Assembly: GCA_964619265.1 (NCBI GenBank)
Contig: CAZUCE010000003.1
Location: forward strand, 186,001 to 250,000
Direction of reading: 5' to 3'
Length of the DNA stretch: 64,000 bases
Source: CAZUCE01 sp964619265
GTDB lineage: Bacteria > Planctomycetota > UBA1135 > GCA-002686595
The notes under the pieces are model-generated. The model was not told where the DNA came from, did no database searches, and was given only the letters and a program-made list of their open reading frames with translations. Shown here piece by piece: positions 17,952 to 26,564 of the stretch; positions within the stretch are counted from its first letter, which is position 1, and the number at the start of each line of letters is the position of its first letter. Position numbers and translations under genes: made by a program.

Positions 17952-19712
17952 ATGAGGCTCAACCTTCGACTGAATCAACTTCCAGAGGGGTTCGTCTTTC
18001 TGGTTTGGCTTCTGCTCGGTCCGCTAGGCCCCGCGGCGTTCGGACAGGCAGCGGAACGCATCGATTTGCGGGTCGTGAACGCTACACCTGGCGGGTTCGT
18101 CGAGGTCGACCGGGGCTCGGCGGATGGACTCGAACTGGGGGACCCGGTGGTGCTGATGCCTAGGTCGGGGCGAGCCATCGAGGGCCTCGTGACCGTCGTG
18201 GAGGAACGCACCGCCCTGGTGGAGATCGACAGCCCGAACGTGGAACTGCCGGCTGGGACCCGGGGGCAGGCCGTGGTGCCTGCTTCTCGCTTCGCGCCCG
18301 TAGATCCCGCACCCAGTCCAGACCCCCCAAGCCCGAAGGCGGCGGGATCCGAGGCCCCTGCGAAAGTCCAGGAGAGCTCAGAAGAAGCCCAGCCCGCAGA
18401 TCCACTTGCAGAGCTGGCTCAGCGCTGGAAGAACCTCGACGAGGCCTACCAACCCGGTATGCCGCTCTTGAGCGACTCTGGCGTGGCCCGGCCCGAACAG
18501 CGGCCAGCGCGCTTCACCGGGCGGGTTTACCTGTCCTTGGACCACATCTTGCCCAGCGAGGATGGTCGCGATGACGCGTTCTGGAGACTGGGCCAGGACC
18601 TATCGCTGGAGAACCCATTTGGATTTGGAGGCGAGCTGCAACTGGACGGCGAGCTGAACTACCGCCGGACGGATGTCCCCGATCAAGATGACGAGTCGCT
18701 CACGCGTTATCGGTTAGATCGATTCTCTTACCGAATCGGGGGAACTCGGCATCGGACGACTTCTTTTGAGATTGGGCGGATGCTGCACCGGGGTGTACCG
18801 GAATTCGGATTCCTCGATGGCGTAGAGACCATTTGGCGCACCCAGAGCGGGCATCGCTACGGGGGTGCAATCGGCCTGTTGCCCGAACCAACGCCAACCC
18901 TCGAGTCGGGGAACGACTTCGGAGTCTCAGGCTTCTACGAGTGGAACGCGGACGCGTCCGAGCGACTCTCCGCGGCGATCGGCTACCTGCATACTTGGCA
19001 CAACGGCGCCTCGGACCGCGACCTGATCGTGCTCCGCGCCCAGAGCTTGCCGACCAAAGGCTGGCGGGTGTTCGGGGTTACGCTGATCGATCTGTACACC
19101 TCGGGGGACGAAGCCAAGGGTGCCGGCCCGGAACTGACACAAGCCAACGTGACCGCACGGCGGGAATGGAACGACTACGGACTTGCCTTTCGCTGGCTGC
19201 ACCAGGAGTTTCCACAAATCGACCGCAATGAGTTCCTCCAAGTGGATCTAGCTCAGCTGGCGAACGACCACTACGACCGGGTTGCCCTCGACCTTTGGAT
19301 GGACGCCTCAGAGCATGTACGCCTCAGCCTGGAGAGCGGGTTGTGGATCGATGAGGAAGAGGACGGCGGAGATGCAAGGCTAGCCGTAGAAGTATTCGAT
19401 TCAATCGGAGACGGCAGCCGGCTCGAATTCTCCGGATCGTTGAGTCAAGGTCAATTCACCGATGTGCTGGGCGCCCGCGCAGCCGTTGGGTTTACAGACC
19501 CCGGCGGCCGTTGGGATTTGTTCTACGAGCTGGCCCAGCAGGACAACATAGGCTTCCTCAGCAACAACGATGACATCATTCAGCACCGGCTGCGTATCTC
19601 GCGCGATTGGTTGGCCAGGAGAGGATGGAACCTGTCGGTTTACGCTGACGGAATTTCGTGGGGCGCAGAACAGGCCTTGCTGGCCGGCATTTTCGCCCAA
19701 AAGAGCTTCTAA
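17952..19712 (+). CDS. outer-membrane beta-barrel (candidate porin of a porin-cytochrome conduit)
   Basis: 586 residues from ATG 17952 (an ATG at 17922 adds 10 residues before the signal peptide). After the signal peptide (cleavage likely near AAFG-QA) comes a small periplasmic SH3-like beta domain (about 35-110: VEVDRGSADGLELGDPVVL), then a Pro/Ser/Glu-rich linker (about 115-160). From ~165 to the end are alternating amphipathic strands rich in aromatic residues, typical of outer-membrane barrels. The last residue is Phe (AQKSF), the BAM-recognition signature. The next gene, a small multiheme lipoprotein, starts 2 bp after the stop, the arrangement of porin-cytochrome complexes such as OmbB-OmaB-OmcB of Geobacter. 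There is no obvious sequence identity to OmbB that I can judge by eye. Confidence 0.8.
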   Translation: MRLNLRLNQLPEGFVFLVWLLLGPLGPAAFGQAAERIDLRVVNATPGGFVEVDRGSADGLELGDPVVLMPRSGRAIEGLVTVVEERTALVEIDSPNVELPAGTRGQAVVPASRFAPVDPAPSPDPPSPKAAGSEAPAKVQESSEEAQPADPLAELAQRWKNLDEAYQPGMPLLSDSGVARPEQRPARFTGRVYLSLDHILPSEDGRDDAFWRLGQDLSLENPFGFGGELQLDGELNYRRTDVPDQDDESLTRYRLDRFSYRIGGTRHRTTSFEIGRMLHRGVPEFGFLDGVETIWRTQSGHRYGGAIGLLPEPTPTLESGNDFGVSGFYEWNADASERLSAAIGYLHTWHNGASDRDLIVLRAQSLPTKGWRVFGVTLIDLYTSGDEAKGAGPELTQANVTARREWNDYGLAFRWLHQEFPQIDRNEFLQVDLAQLANDHYDRVALDLWMDASEHVRLSLESGLWIDEEEDGGDARLAVEVFDSIGDGSRLEFSGSLSQGQFTDVLGARAAVGFTDPGGRWDLFYELAQQDNIGFLSNNDDIIQHRLRISRDWLARRGWNLSVYADGISWGAEQALLAGIFAQKSF

Positions 19713-19714
19713 CG

Positions 19715-20377
19715 ATGCCCATGCTACTTCTTAGGAGACTCGGCGTTCTCTTGTCCGCGGCCCTACTCGGACTGGTGATTCACGCCTGCCAGACGGATTC
19801 ATCCGGATCGCTCGAACAGCACCGTTGGTGGTCGGGTCTCGGCCCGGTGCTCCCCCACGATTCGTTCCCTGGCGACTGCACCCTGTGTCACCAAGGCGAT
19901 TCCTGGTGGAGCTTGAACGAAGAGTTCAGTTTCGATCACGAAGCCGAAACCGGCGTTGCGTTGATGGGTTCCCACCAGCGTGCCCAGTGCCTGCGCTGTC
20001 ACAACGATCGCGGTCCGGTTCAGACGTTCAACGCCAAAGGTTGCGCCGGATGCCACGAGAGCATTCACCAGAACCTGCTCGATACGAACTGTCAGAGCTG
20101 CCACAACGAAGTTAACTGGCGGCCTGAAGGCCAAATCACTCAACACAACCGTGGTCGATTCCCGTTGGTCGGTGCGCACGCTGCCACGTCCTGCCGCCGA
20201 TGCCATATCGGAGCTGAGGTCGGTCGCTTTCTGCCCATCGACACGGAGTGTGTGACCTGCCACCAGGCAGACCTGGCCATCGCGATCAACCCGAACCACT
20301 TGGGGCTCGGCTGGGTCGACAACTGCGACCGCTGTCACTTGCCGACAACCTGGAATCAAGCCGAAATCAGCGAGTGA
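19715..20377 (+). CDS. 7-CxxCH multiheme cytochrome, probable outer-membrane periplasmic-side lipoprotein
   Basis: 220 residues from ATG 19715, two bases after the barrel gene stops. An N-terminal hydrophobic helix ends in IHAC, an imperfect lipobox (Cys near 26). Seven CxxCH motifs follow: CTLCH, CLRCH, CAGCH, CQSCH, CRRCH, CVTCH, CDRCH. Two share the context (F/R)..L.G(S/A)H....C..CH with the 23-heme protein, so the two are related by motif. Size and heme number are close to the ~8-heme OmaB-type subunit that sits inside a porin and links periplasmic cytochromes to a surface cytochrome. That role is inferred from gene order. A palindromic repeat follows the gene. Confidence 0.88.
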   Translation: MPMLLLRRLGVLLSAALLGLVIHACQTDSSGSLEQHRWWSGLGPVLPHDSFPGDCTLCHQGDSWWSLNEEFSFDHEAETGVALMGSHQRAQCLRCHNDRGPVQTFNAKGCAGCHESIHQNLLDTNCQSCHNEVNWRPEGQITQHNRGRFPLVGAHAATSCRRCHIGAEVGRFLPIDTECVTCHQADLAIAINPNHLGLGWVDNCDRCHLPTTWNQAEISE

Positions 20378-20809
20378 CCACAGGGCTGGAGATTGAACCT
20401 GTGACCAGGGACCCGAAACAGCCTGCCACAGCCGACCTCCGAGAGAGGAGCCCGGAACCAGGTGATACGGTGCCAGAGCAAAACGCACCGGTGGGAGCGG
20501 GGATACGGTGCCAGAGCAAATTGCACCGGTGAGGGCGCCGCGGCGCAGCCGCGGCCCGGCAGCAAAGCTGCCGGTGCCTCACCGGTGCATTTTGCTCTGG
20601 CACCGTATCCCCGCTCTGGCACCGTATCCCCGCTCCCACCGGTGCGTTTTGCTCTGGCACCGTATCACCTTTGGACGGTCTGCGGAGTTGCGGGGACTTT
20701 GGCTTAAGGGCCCCTTTGGGATGGGTCGAAAAGCCCGATAGCAGTCTGTACGGCCGTCCCGTGGAACTAACCAGCGTCCCCTCGCCCGTGCTCGAGCACA
20801 AATTCACCT
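20378..20809. other. intergenic region between two cytochrome genes
   Basis: About 430 bp, half of it the palindromic repeat. The remaining ~140 bp before the 11-heme gene (20672-20809) shows no gene and no clear promoter. Confidence 0.5.
20459..20671. repeat. palindromic repeat element B (about five copies of the ~29-bp unit)
   Basis: A long near-perfect inverted repeat. The left arm holds two units starting with GGTGATACGGTGCCAGAGC and GGATACGGTGCCAGAGC. The right arm holds their reverse complements plus one extra partial unit (CCGCTCTGGCACCGTATCC near 20610-20630). The ends AGGTGATACGG and CCGTATCACCT are exact complements. The centre (20534-20575) contains GC-rich stems (GCCGCGGCGCAGCCGCGGC; CCGGCAGCAAAGCTGCCGG). 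It separates the 7-heme and 11-heme genes and could form a very stable RNA stem that uncouples their expression. Confidence 0.88.
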
Positions 20810-23611
20810 ATGGGGATTGAGAAGATTCGGATCGCAGGCGCGGTAGCCATGGCGGCGCTATTTGCGCTGGGGAGCTGCGGCGCAGGGGACACGGAAGTTC
20901 TCACCCAGGTGAACTCCACGTCCTGCATGTTCTGTCACAACGTTTCTTTCGAGAACGACTACGCGGGGCCTGGAATCGAGAACCCGCACCCATTCGGCTC
21001 GGCCGACAACATCGAGTGCACGGTCTGCCACGGAGGCAACCCCGACGGAGAAGGTCAGTTCGATAGTCATGTTCCGGCGCCCCCAGAAATCGGTGATCGA
21101 GACTTCCAGGCCGGCAATGGCGCGGCCAATCGTAAGGCCTACTTCAACAGGTTGACCCTGACCGGGATCGACCAATTCCCCGACTACGAAGTCGACGGAG
21201 TCACCTATACGGCCCTCGACTACCTCAAGTTCGTCAATCCCGGCGACTTGCGGGTCACCGAAGCCGGCCAGGGCTGCGGCCAATGCCATGCCCCTCACTC
21301 AGATGCGGTCGCCCACAGCGTCCTCGCAACGGCCGGTGGGCTCTTCTCCGGCGCTACCTTTGCCGCAGGGGTTGAAAACAGCGTTCCTGAAAGCGTCGGT
21401 GACCATCAGGATACGGCAGCGGATCTCGCGTTCCGTGCCGTCGAGGATCCCGATCATTCGGATAGCACCGCTGAGATCGGCGAGGTTTCGAGGCTGTTCG
21501 AGTTCCCGGTCATCTCCCAGCACAGTCAGGAAGGAGCTGGGCCGCTGTTCAACAACGCGGATTACTTCATCGAGCAATTGTCGGATGACCAGCTCGTCAA
21601 TGGTCAGTTGGTTACCGGCTCGGCACTCGCGGACTTGTACCACGAGCAGGTTGCGTTCACCTGCGGCGACTGCCATCTGGGTTCAGCCGGCGCGAACAAC
21701 CGATCTGGCGACTACCGTTCCTCGGGTTGCACGGCCTGTCACATGCCCTATTCGCTGGGTGGACGCAGCGGCTCGAATGACCCGAACATCAACAAGTTCG
21801 AGCCGCTCGACCCCGACGACATCGACGAGCCTGAGCGCGCCCACGTGCGCTCGCATCGCATCGTTAGCGTCGCCAAGGAACAGGCGAACGGGCAGATGAG
21901 TCAAGGGATCGATGACCTGGCCTGCGCGGGCTGCCATCAGGGGTCGAACCGTACGGTCATGCAATTTTGGGGCATCCGCCTCGACCAGAACCAAGATGTC
22001 CGGCGCGGGGTCCAGTACCCGGCAAATCCTGACTCCTACGTGACGACGAGTGGGGACACGCGCCTGTTCGACCCGGCAGTCGGGAACAACGAATTCAATG
22101 GACGCAACCGCAATCAGTATCTCCTCGACGAGGACTACGATGGAGACGGTCGCGACGATACTCCGCCCGATGTGCACTACGAGGCGGGCATGGGTTGTAT
22201 CGACTGCCACGGCTCGTGGGATCTTCACGGAGGCAGCGTGACAGTGCCGGACGGTCACCTGGCCAGCCGCATGGAGCAAGCCGTCGCGATCCGCTGCGAA
22301 GACTGCCACGGTACGGTCTCTGCGCCGGCAGCCACGGTTGCCGGAACCACCTACAACGGTGATTCGGCTCAGGTCGGCGTCGATTCCGCAGGAAACCCGC
22401 TGCGCCATGTGACGAAGGAAGGCGACCACTACTACTTGAAGAGCCGCTTGACGGGCGAGACGCACTACTTGCCCCAAGTCGTCGATTTGGTCGTCGACAC
22501 CGGCAAGACCTTGCCTGGCTCGCCGAGCACTCCCCTCTACAGCCCCAAAGCTTCCTACGCCATGGGCACGGCAGACGGCGACCCAGCGACAGGGCTAGGC
22601 CCGCTTCAGGATCAGACGCCGATCACTCCGGGCTTCAACCACACGGATCGGATGGACTGCGCCACGTGCCACGCCTCCTGGACGAACACTTGCATGGGGT
22701 GCCACCTGGAAGGTGAGTACAACGGCGGAAACAACTTTTCGAACATCACCGGAGAGCGAATCGTCTTCCGCGAGAAGTTCGCAGATTTCGTTTACCAGTC
22801 GCCGCTTCCGTTCCAACTGGGCGTCAACTCCCACGGAGAGATCGCGCAGTTCAGTGCAAACACCAAGACCTTCTTCCGCTACAACGACGGCGACACCTCC
22901 AAGTCGCCCGAGGATCGACGCTCGGAAGTTTTCCATTTCTCCGACCGCAACGACCAAGCTGGGGACGCAGCCTCCGGGTTCCCGTCCTTGAGCCACAATG
23001 CGATGATGGCTCACTCGATCCGGGGCCGCAGTACAGACGAAGACGAGGGTCCCCGCCAATGCGTCGCCTGTCACTTGACCGACGATGGCTTGGATGCCTT
23101 CGGTGCGGAATACGACACCTTCCGCGCCGCCATCGGGAGCCGCAATTACACGGCGCTCGATTTCGGCCTGCTGGAGGATCACATCGGTCGCAACACGGGC
23201 AATCGGCTCAATTCGCCGATCTGGGTCCACATGGTGGCCGGCCTCGGCTCCGGCATGTTCTTGTTTGACGACCAGGGCCGAGCGCTCAATCCGCTCGACG
23301 ACGACGAAAATCGCAAGGGGACCGACGGAGTCGCGCCTTCCACCTTGTGGAACACCGAGACGGTCGCACTCGACCTGGACCGGATCGTCGAGGCGGACGG
23401 CGCCACCAATGGCTCGAACAACCACCCGATGCTCGAGGGCGACACCGGCTTGCGAGACGGCGCTGGCCAGCCCCTGATGGCCGGCCCGCTGGGAGCGGCC
23501 CTGATCCGTCTGCTTGCGGACCCGGTCCAAGGCCTGGTTCTGGACGCTTGGATCGATGCTGAGGGGGTCCCGAACCCCGAGGCTCTAGAGAAGCTGGAAA
23601 CGCCTGAGTAG
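20810..23611 (+). CDS. 11-CxxCH multiheme cytochrome lipoprotein, candidate surface cytochrome
   Basis: 933 residues with a lipobox (ALGSC, about Cys23). Eleven CxxCH motifs: CMFCH, CTVCH, CGQCH, CGDCH, CTACH, CAGCH, CIDCH, CEDCH, CATCH, CMGCH and CVACH. They are widely spaced and separated by long acidic, Asn/Asp-rich loops, unlike the compact 7- and 23-heme proteins. The C-terminal ~200 residues hold no heme site. A large lipid-anchored cytochrome after a barrel and a small multiheme lipoprotein matches the outer, OmcB-like position of a porin-cytochrome conduit. Extracellular electron exchange with minerals, other cells or an electrode-like acceptor is the inferred role; direction and substrate are unknown. 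Confidence 0.88.
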   Translation: MGIEKIRIAGAVAMAALFALGSCGAGDTEVLTQVNSTSCMFCHNVSFENDYAGPGIENPHPFGSADNIECTVCHGGNPDGEGQFDSHVPAPPEIGDRDFQAGNGAANRKAYFNRLTLTGIDQFPDYEVDGVTYTALDYLKFVNPGDLRVTEAGQGCGQCHAPHSDAVAHSVLATAGGLFSGATFAAGVENSVPESVGDHQDTAADLAFRAVEDPDHSDSTAEIGEVSRLFEFPVISQHSQEGAGPLFNNADYFIEQLSDDQLVNGQLVTGSALADLYHEQVAFTCGDCHLGSAGANNRSGDYRSSGCTACHMPYSLGGRSGSNDPNINKFEPLDPDDIDEPERAHVRSHRIVSVAKEQANGQMSQGIDDLACAGCHQGSNRTVMQFWGIRLDQNQDVRRGVQYPANPDSYVTTSGDTRLFDPAVGNNEFNGRNRNQYLLDEDYDGDGRDDTPPDVHYEAGMGCIDCHGSWDLHGGSVTVPDGHLASRMEQAVAIRCEDCHGTVSAPAATVAGTTYNGDSAQVGVDSAGNPLRHVTKEGDHYYLKSRLTGETHYLPQVVDLVVDTGKTLPGSPSTPLYSPKASYAMGTADGDPATGLGPLQDQTPITPGFNHTDRMDCATCHASWTNTCMGCHLEGEYNGGNNFSNITGERIVFREKFADFVYQSPLPFQLGVNSHGEIAQFSANTKTFFRYNDGDTSKSPEDRRSEVFHFSDRNDQAGDAASGFPSLSHNAMMAHSIRGRSTDEDEGPRQCVACHLTDDGLDAFGAEYDTFRAAIGSRNYTALDFGLLEDHIGRNTGNRLNSPIWVHMVAGLGSGMFLFDDQGRALNPLDDDENRKGTDGVAPSTLWNTETVALDLDRIVEADGATNGSNNHPMLEGDTGLRDGAGQPLMAGPLGAALIRLLADPVQGLVLDAWIDAEGVPNPEALEKLETPE

Positions 23612-23797
23612 CTCGCCATCCGCCCTGGATTGCGTTGCTTCTGAGCAGAAGCCAAGCGGCCTTCGGCGGGGGAGGATTCGCAGCGATTCCTGGAAATCCC
23701 CAGGTCGCTGGGGACGAAGTCAAGGTCCGGCGTCCGGTTGCCGATCGAGGTCGAGAGGGAAGCCACCGACCCCGCATCCACCTGGACATCACCTTCC

Positions 23798-24235
23798 GTG
23801 AAGCCGACCTGCCCCCTTAGCCGCTCGCGCAGCCTTGCCTGCTCTCGTGGAGCATCCCCGCGCTCAAATCTCAGCCTCGGCCTGAGCCTGATCGAAATCA
23901 CCGTCGCCATGGCGGTCGTGACCGTAGCGCTCATTGTTTCGGCGAAGACGTTCGCATCCAGCATCGAAGGCGCTGGGCCGTCGAAGCCAGTGACCGAGGC
24001 CGCCGTGTTTACCGAAACAGTGCTCGAGGACATCTCTGCACAGGACTGTGCCGTGCCAGGGAGCCTCGAGGGGTGCGAGCTCTCGAGCGGAGACTCCAAG
24101 GACACTTCGAAGCTCCGGGCCGAGCTCACGGTCTTCCAAGCGGCTGCCGGATTGCGGCAGATCCGACTCCTGCTCCGCGGTGTCCGCGAGGGCCAGGAAC
24201 CGGGGCACGTCACGACGCAGCGCGCCAATTCATGA
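23798..24235 (+). CDS. type IV pilin-like protein (prepilin signature)
   Basis: 145 residues from GTG 23798; TTG 23738 is an alternative that gives an unusually long leader. The basic leader ends in the prepilin peptidase site G|LSLIEITVAMAVV, with Glu at +5 of the mature protein and a ~20-residue hydrophobic helix. The mature domain (~115 residues) has two Cys that could pair (QDCAVPG and EGCELS). These are features of type IV pilins or type II secretion pseudopilins. It is followed by a PilX-like gene. Its position next to surface cytochromes raises the idea of a pilus-linked role in electron transfer or attachment, but a minor-pilin function is equally possible. Confidence 0.75.
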   Translation: MKPTCPLSRSRSLACSRGASPRSNLSLGLSLIEITVAMAVVTVALIVSAKTFASSIEGAGPSKPVTEAAVFTETVLEDISAQDCAVPGSLEGCELSSGDSKDTSKLRAELTVFQAAAGLRQIRLLLRGVREGQEPGHVTTQRANS

Positions 24236-24335
24236 TTGGTCATCGACTCTTCTGCCGCCGCTCGGAGGCCAGAACCTGGGCGGGTGGCGCTGTTCGAGTC
24301 GACGGTCTTCCTTCATCGCACGCGCAGCTGAAGCC

Positions 24336-26225
24336 ATGCTGATCCGACCGCAATCCAACGGCCCTCGCCGTGGAGCCGTTTCCCGTGGCGTCATGGTCGC
24401 TTTCCTAGGGCTGCTCGGCTTGGCCTTCGTGGCCGCCTCGCTTTCTAGCACCCGTTCGACAGAAGCCCGCTACATCTTCGACGAAGCCCGCGTCCGCGCT
24501 CTGGCCGACAAAGCCGTCGAGCAGGCTCGCCTTTTCTTGGACGACGCTGCCTCTGCCGGCTCGATCAGCGACCCGCTCTCGGGAATCAAAGACCTGTTCG
24601 GCGACGGACAGGTGACCTCGCCCATGATCGGCGAATCCGTGTGGGACAACGGCCGTTCCACAGGTACCTATGCGGCCTGCCTTACGCTTGTCCGTCAGAG
24701 TTCGAACGAGGTCGTCGTCCGGGTCGACGCCACCGGATACAGCGATGATTCGCCCGGAAGCTTGGCTCCCGGCGAGAGTCCGGTCCCCTTTCGTGCCGTT
24801 ACGACAACCCTGCGCTACGCCCTAGGCCCGAGCGAAGTTTTCAACTACGGGTACTTCATCAACAACTGGGGATGGTTCTACGGGGACACGATCTCCTGCA
24901 ACGGCAATGTCCGGAGCAATGGTCAATTCGACGTGGCTGGCTACTCGCCAACCGTGACCGGCACCCCGATGTATCAAGGGCTCGAGTACGACGGAAGCAA
25001 CGCGACCTTGACCGGCTACATCGATGACAACAACGACGGGATGTCCGATGGAAACGACGGCGGCGTGTTCGCTGGTTGGGGAATCACCGGTGCCGAGAAC
25101 CTGATTGGCAACGGGGGCACACTCTCGAACCAGCATGACTTCGACGGGATCGTTGCGATGCCGGATCTCAGCGACTTGACGATCTACCAGAACGATGCGA
25201 TCGCTCAGGGAGGAACGCTCTCCCAAGGTGGCGTTCTATTCAGCGACGCGGTCTACGGGGATGATCCCGGCGAGAAACAAAATCTCTACCTGATGGGTAC
25301 CGCGTCCGATCCGATCGTCCTGAATGGCCCGGTGGTGGTCCAAGGCGATGTGATCATCGGTGGCTATGTCACCGGTCAAGGCTCGATTTACACCGGGGGC
25401 AGCGTCTACATCCCACGCGAGCTGCACTACCTGAGCCCCCCATCACCCCGCCTCCCGGCGAGCAACACGCAGGCCGACACCGAGGCCTGGATCGCAAACA
25501 ACTGGAACGCCGACTTCCTTGGGCTGTTCTCCGCCGAGAACATCATCGCCGGAGACTACACCCACTCTGCCTACCAATCCTGGATCGGTAGCTGGATGAA
25601 CTCCCCTCAGAACAAGTCCGAGGAGGACGCTGGCGAGGACGGCATTCCGAACACCTCGGCCGGTTTCGACGGCCTCGTGGGAACCCCGGACGACGACGTC
25701 CTGGAGGACGACAACGTCTGGTCCACGGAAGTTTTCACCGCTGCTCACGACGCGGCCGGTTTGATCCCCAGTGGTTACACGGTCGGAGATGCTATCCCCG
25801 GAACCGGAGAGGACATCGACGGTGATGGGCAGTACGACAAAGGTGTCACCATCGGTGACATCGCCATCCAGGATGCACTCAACCCGAGCCACTGGGGCGG
25901 CAATCTCCCACCGAGAGGGGTCTCCAAGTACAAGGACATCGCTTCGATCTACGGTGGGCACCTGGATGCCGTCCTGTACACCAACCTCACGTTTGCTTGG
26001 TTGTCGCTCGACAACGAAGAGTCAGAGCTCAACGGCGCGCTGATCACGCGAAACGAGAACATCGTTTACCGCAAGCACTTGGAATTCAACTACGACCGGC
26101 GCCTCCTCGGCGGCGGCACCGGCTTCGCAGGGGAACTGCTCCCCCGTTCTATTCAACCTGTCGAAATACTCCATTGGAGCCGGCTGGACAACGACCCGAA
26201 CCGTCACGCCCTGCTCTCGCCCTGA
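24336..26225 (+). CDS. PilX_N-like protein with polymer-forming/adhesin-like domain
   Basis: 629 residues from ATG 24336, the first start after the pilin gene. The N-terminus (RRGAVSRGVMVAFLGLLG) followed by hydrophobic residues and STRSTEARYIFDEAR fits the PilX_N family of pilus-assembly minor components. Most of the protein (about 170-520) is Gly/Asn/Asp-rich with strand repeats such as VVVQGDVIIGGYVTGQGSIY, the pattern of polymer-forming or beta-helical domains found after PilX_N. Several DxDxDG-like acidic loops (DDNNDGMSD, DIDGDGQYD) could bind calcium. Likely pilus-tip or surface protein working with the upstream prepilin. A minus-strand gene converges on it. Confidence 0.7.
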   Translation: MLIRPQSNGPRRGAVSRGVMVAFLGLLGLAFVAASLSSTRSTEARYIFDEARVRALADKAVEQARLFLDDAASAGSISDPLSGIKDLFGDGQVTSPMIGESVWDNGRSTGTYAACLTLVRQSSNEVVVRVDATGYSDDSPGSLAPGESPVPFRAVTTTLRYALGPSEVFNYGYFINNWGWFYGDTISCNGNVRSNGQFDVAGYSPTVTGTPMYQGLEYDGSNATLTGYIDDNNDGMSDGNDGGVFAGWGITGAENLIGNGGTLSNQHDFDGIVAMPDLSDLTIYQNDAIAQGGTLSQGGVLFSDAVYGDDPGEKQNLYLMGTASDPIVLNGPVVVQGDVIIGGYVTGQGSIYTGGSVYIPRELHYLSPPSPRLPASNTQADTEAWIANNWNADFLGLFSAENIIAGDYTHSAYQSWIGSWMNSPQNKSEEDAGEDGIPNTSAGFDGLVGTPDDDVLEDDNVWSTEVFTAAHDAAGLIPSGYTVGDAIPGTGEDIDGDGQYDKGVTIGDIAIQDALNPSHWGGNLPPRGVSKYKDIASIYGGHLDAVLYTNLTFAWLSLDNEESELNGALITRNENIVYRKHLEFNYDRRLLGGGTGFAGELLPRSIQPVEILHWSRLDNDPNRHALLSP

Positions 26226-26564
26226 GCCGCGCGGCCGTCCTTTTTACCGCGTAGCGCCGCGATTCTTGCGGGCATCCACTTGGAGAGCGCGCAGATTCCA
26301 TCCAGATAGACTCAACGCGCGCGAGCTGGCCCTGCAAGAAAGCGGCGAGGCACTCGCCGCAAACCGCCCCGGACCCTGGTCTAGTTGCGCGACTCCGAAG
26401 CCTGCCTTGCGGCCGATCTCGGCAAGGCTCAATGGAGAGGTTCAAGGGATGCGCGAGGGGCGAGCCGCTCCCCTGGCCGTGGCCGGCCAGCCAAGGAGCG
26501 TTGGCGCCGGTGGCGCAACGCTCCTGGATGACTGGGCAACTGGAATCGACGCTTGCGAAGAACG
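26226..26564. other. intergenic stretch between convergent genes, nothing certain
   Basis: About 340 bp between the PilX-like gene and the end of the molybdoenzyme gene. A weak AGGGG/CCCCT hairpin occurs near 26455-26473 without a T-run. No gene recognised. Confidence 0.4.
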
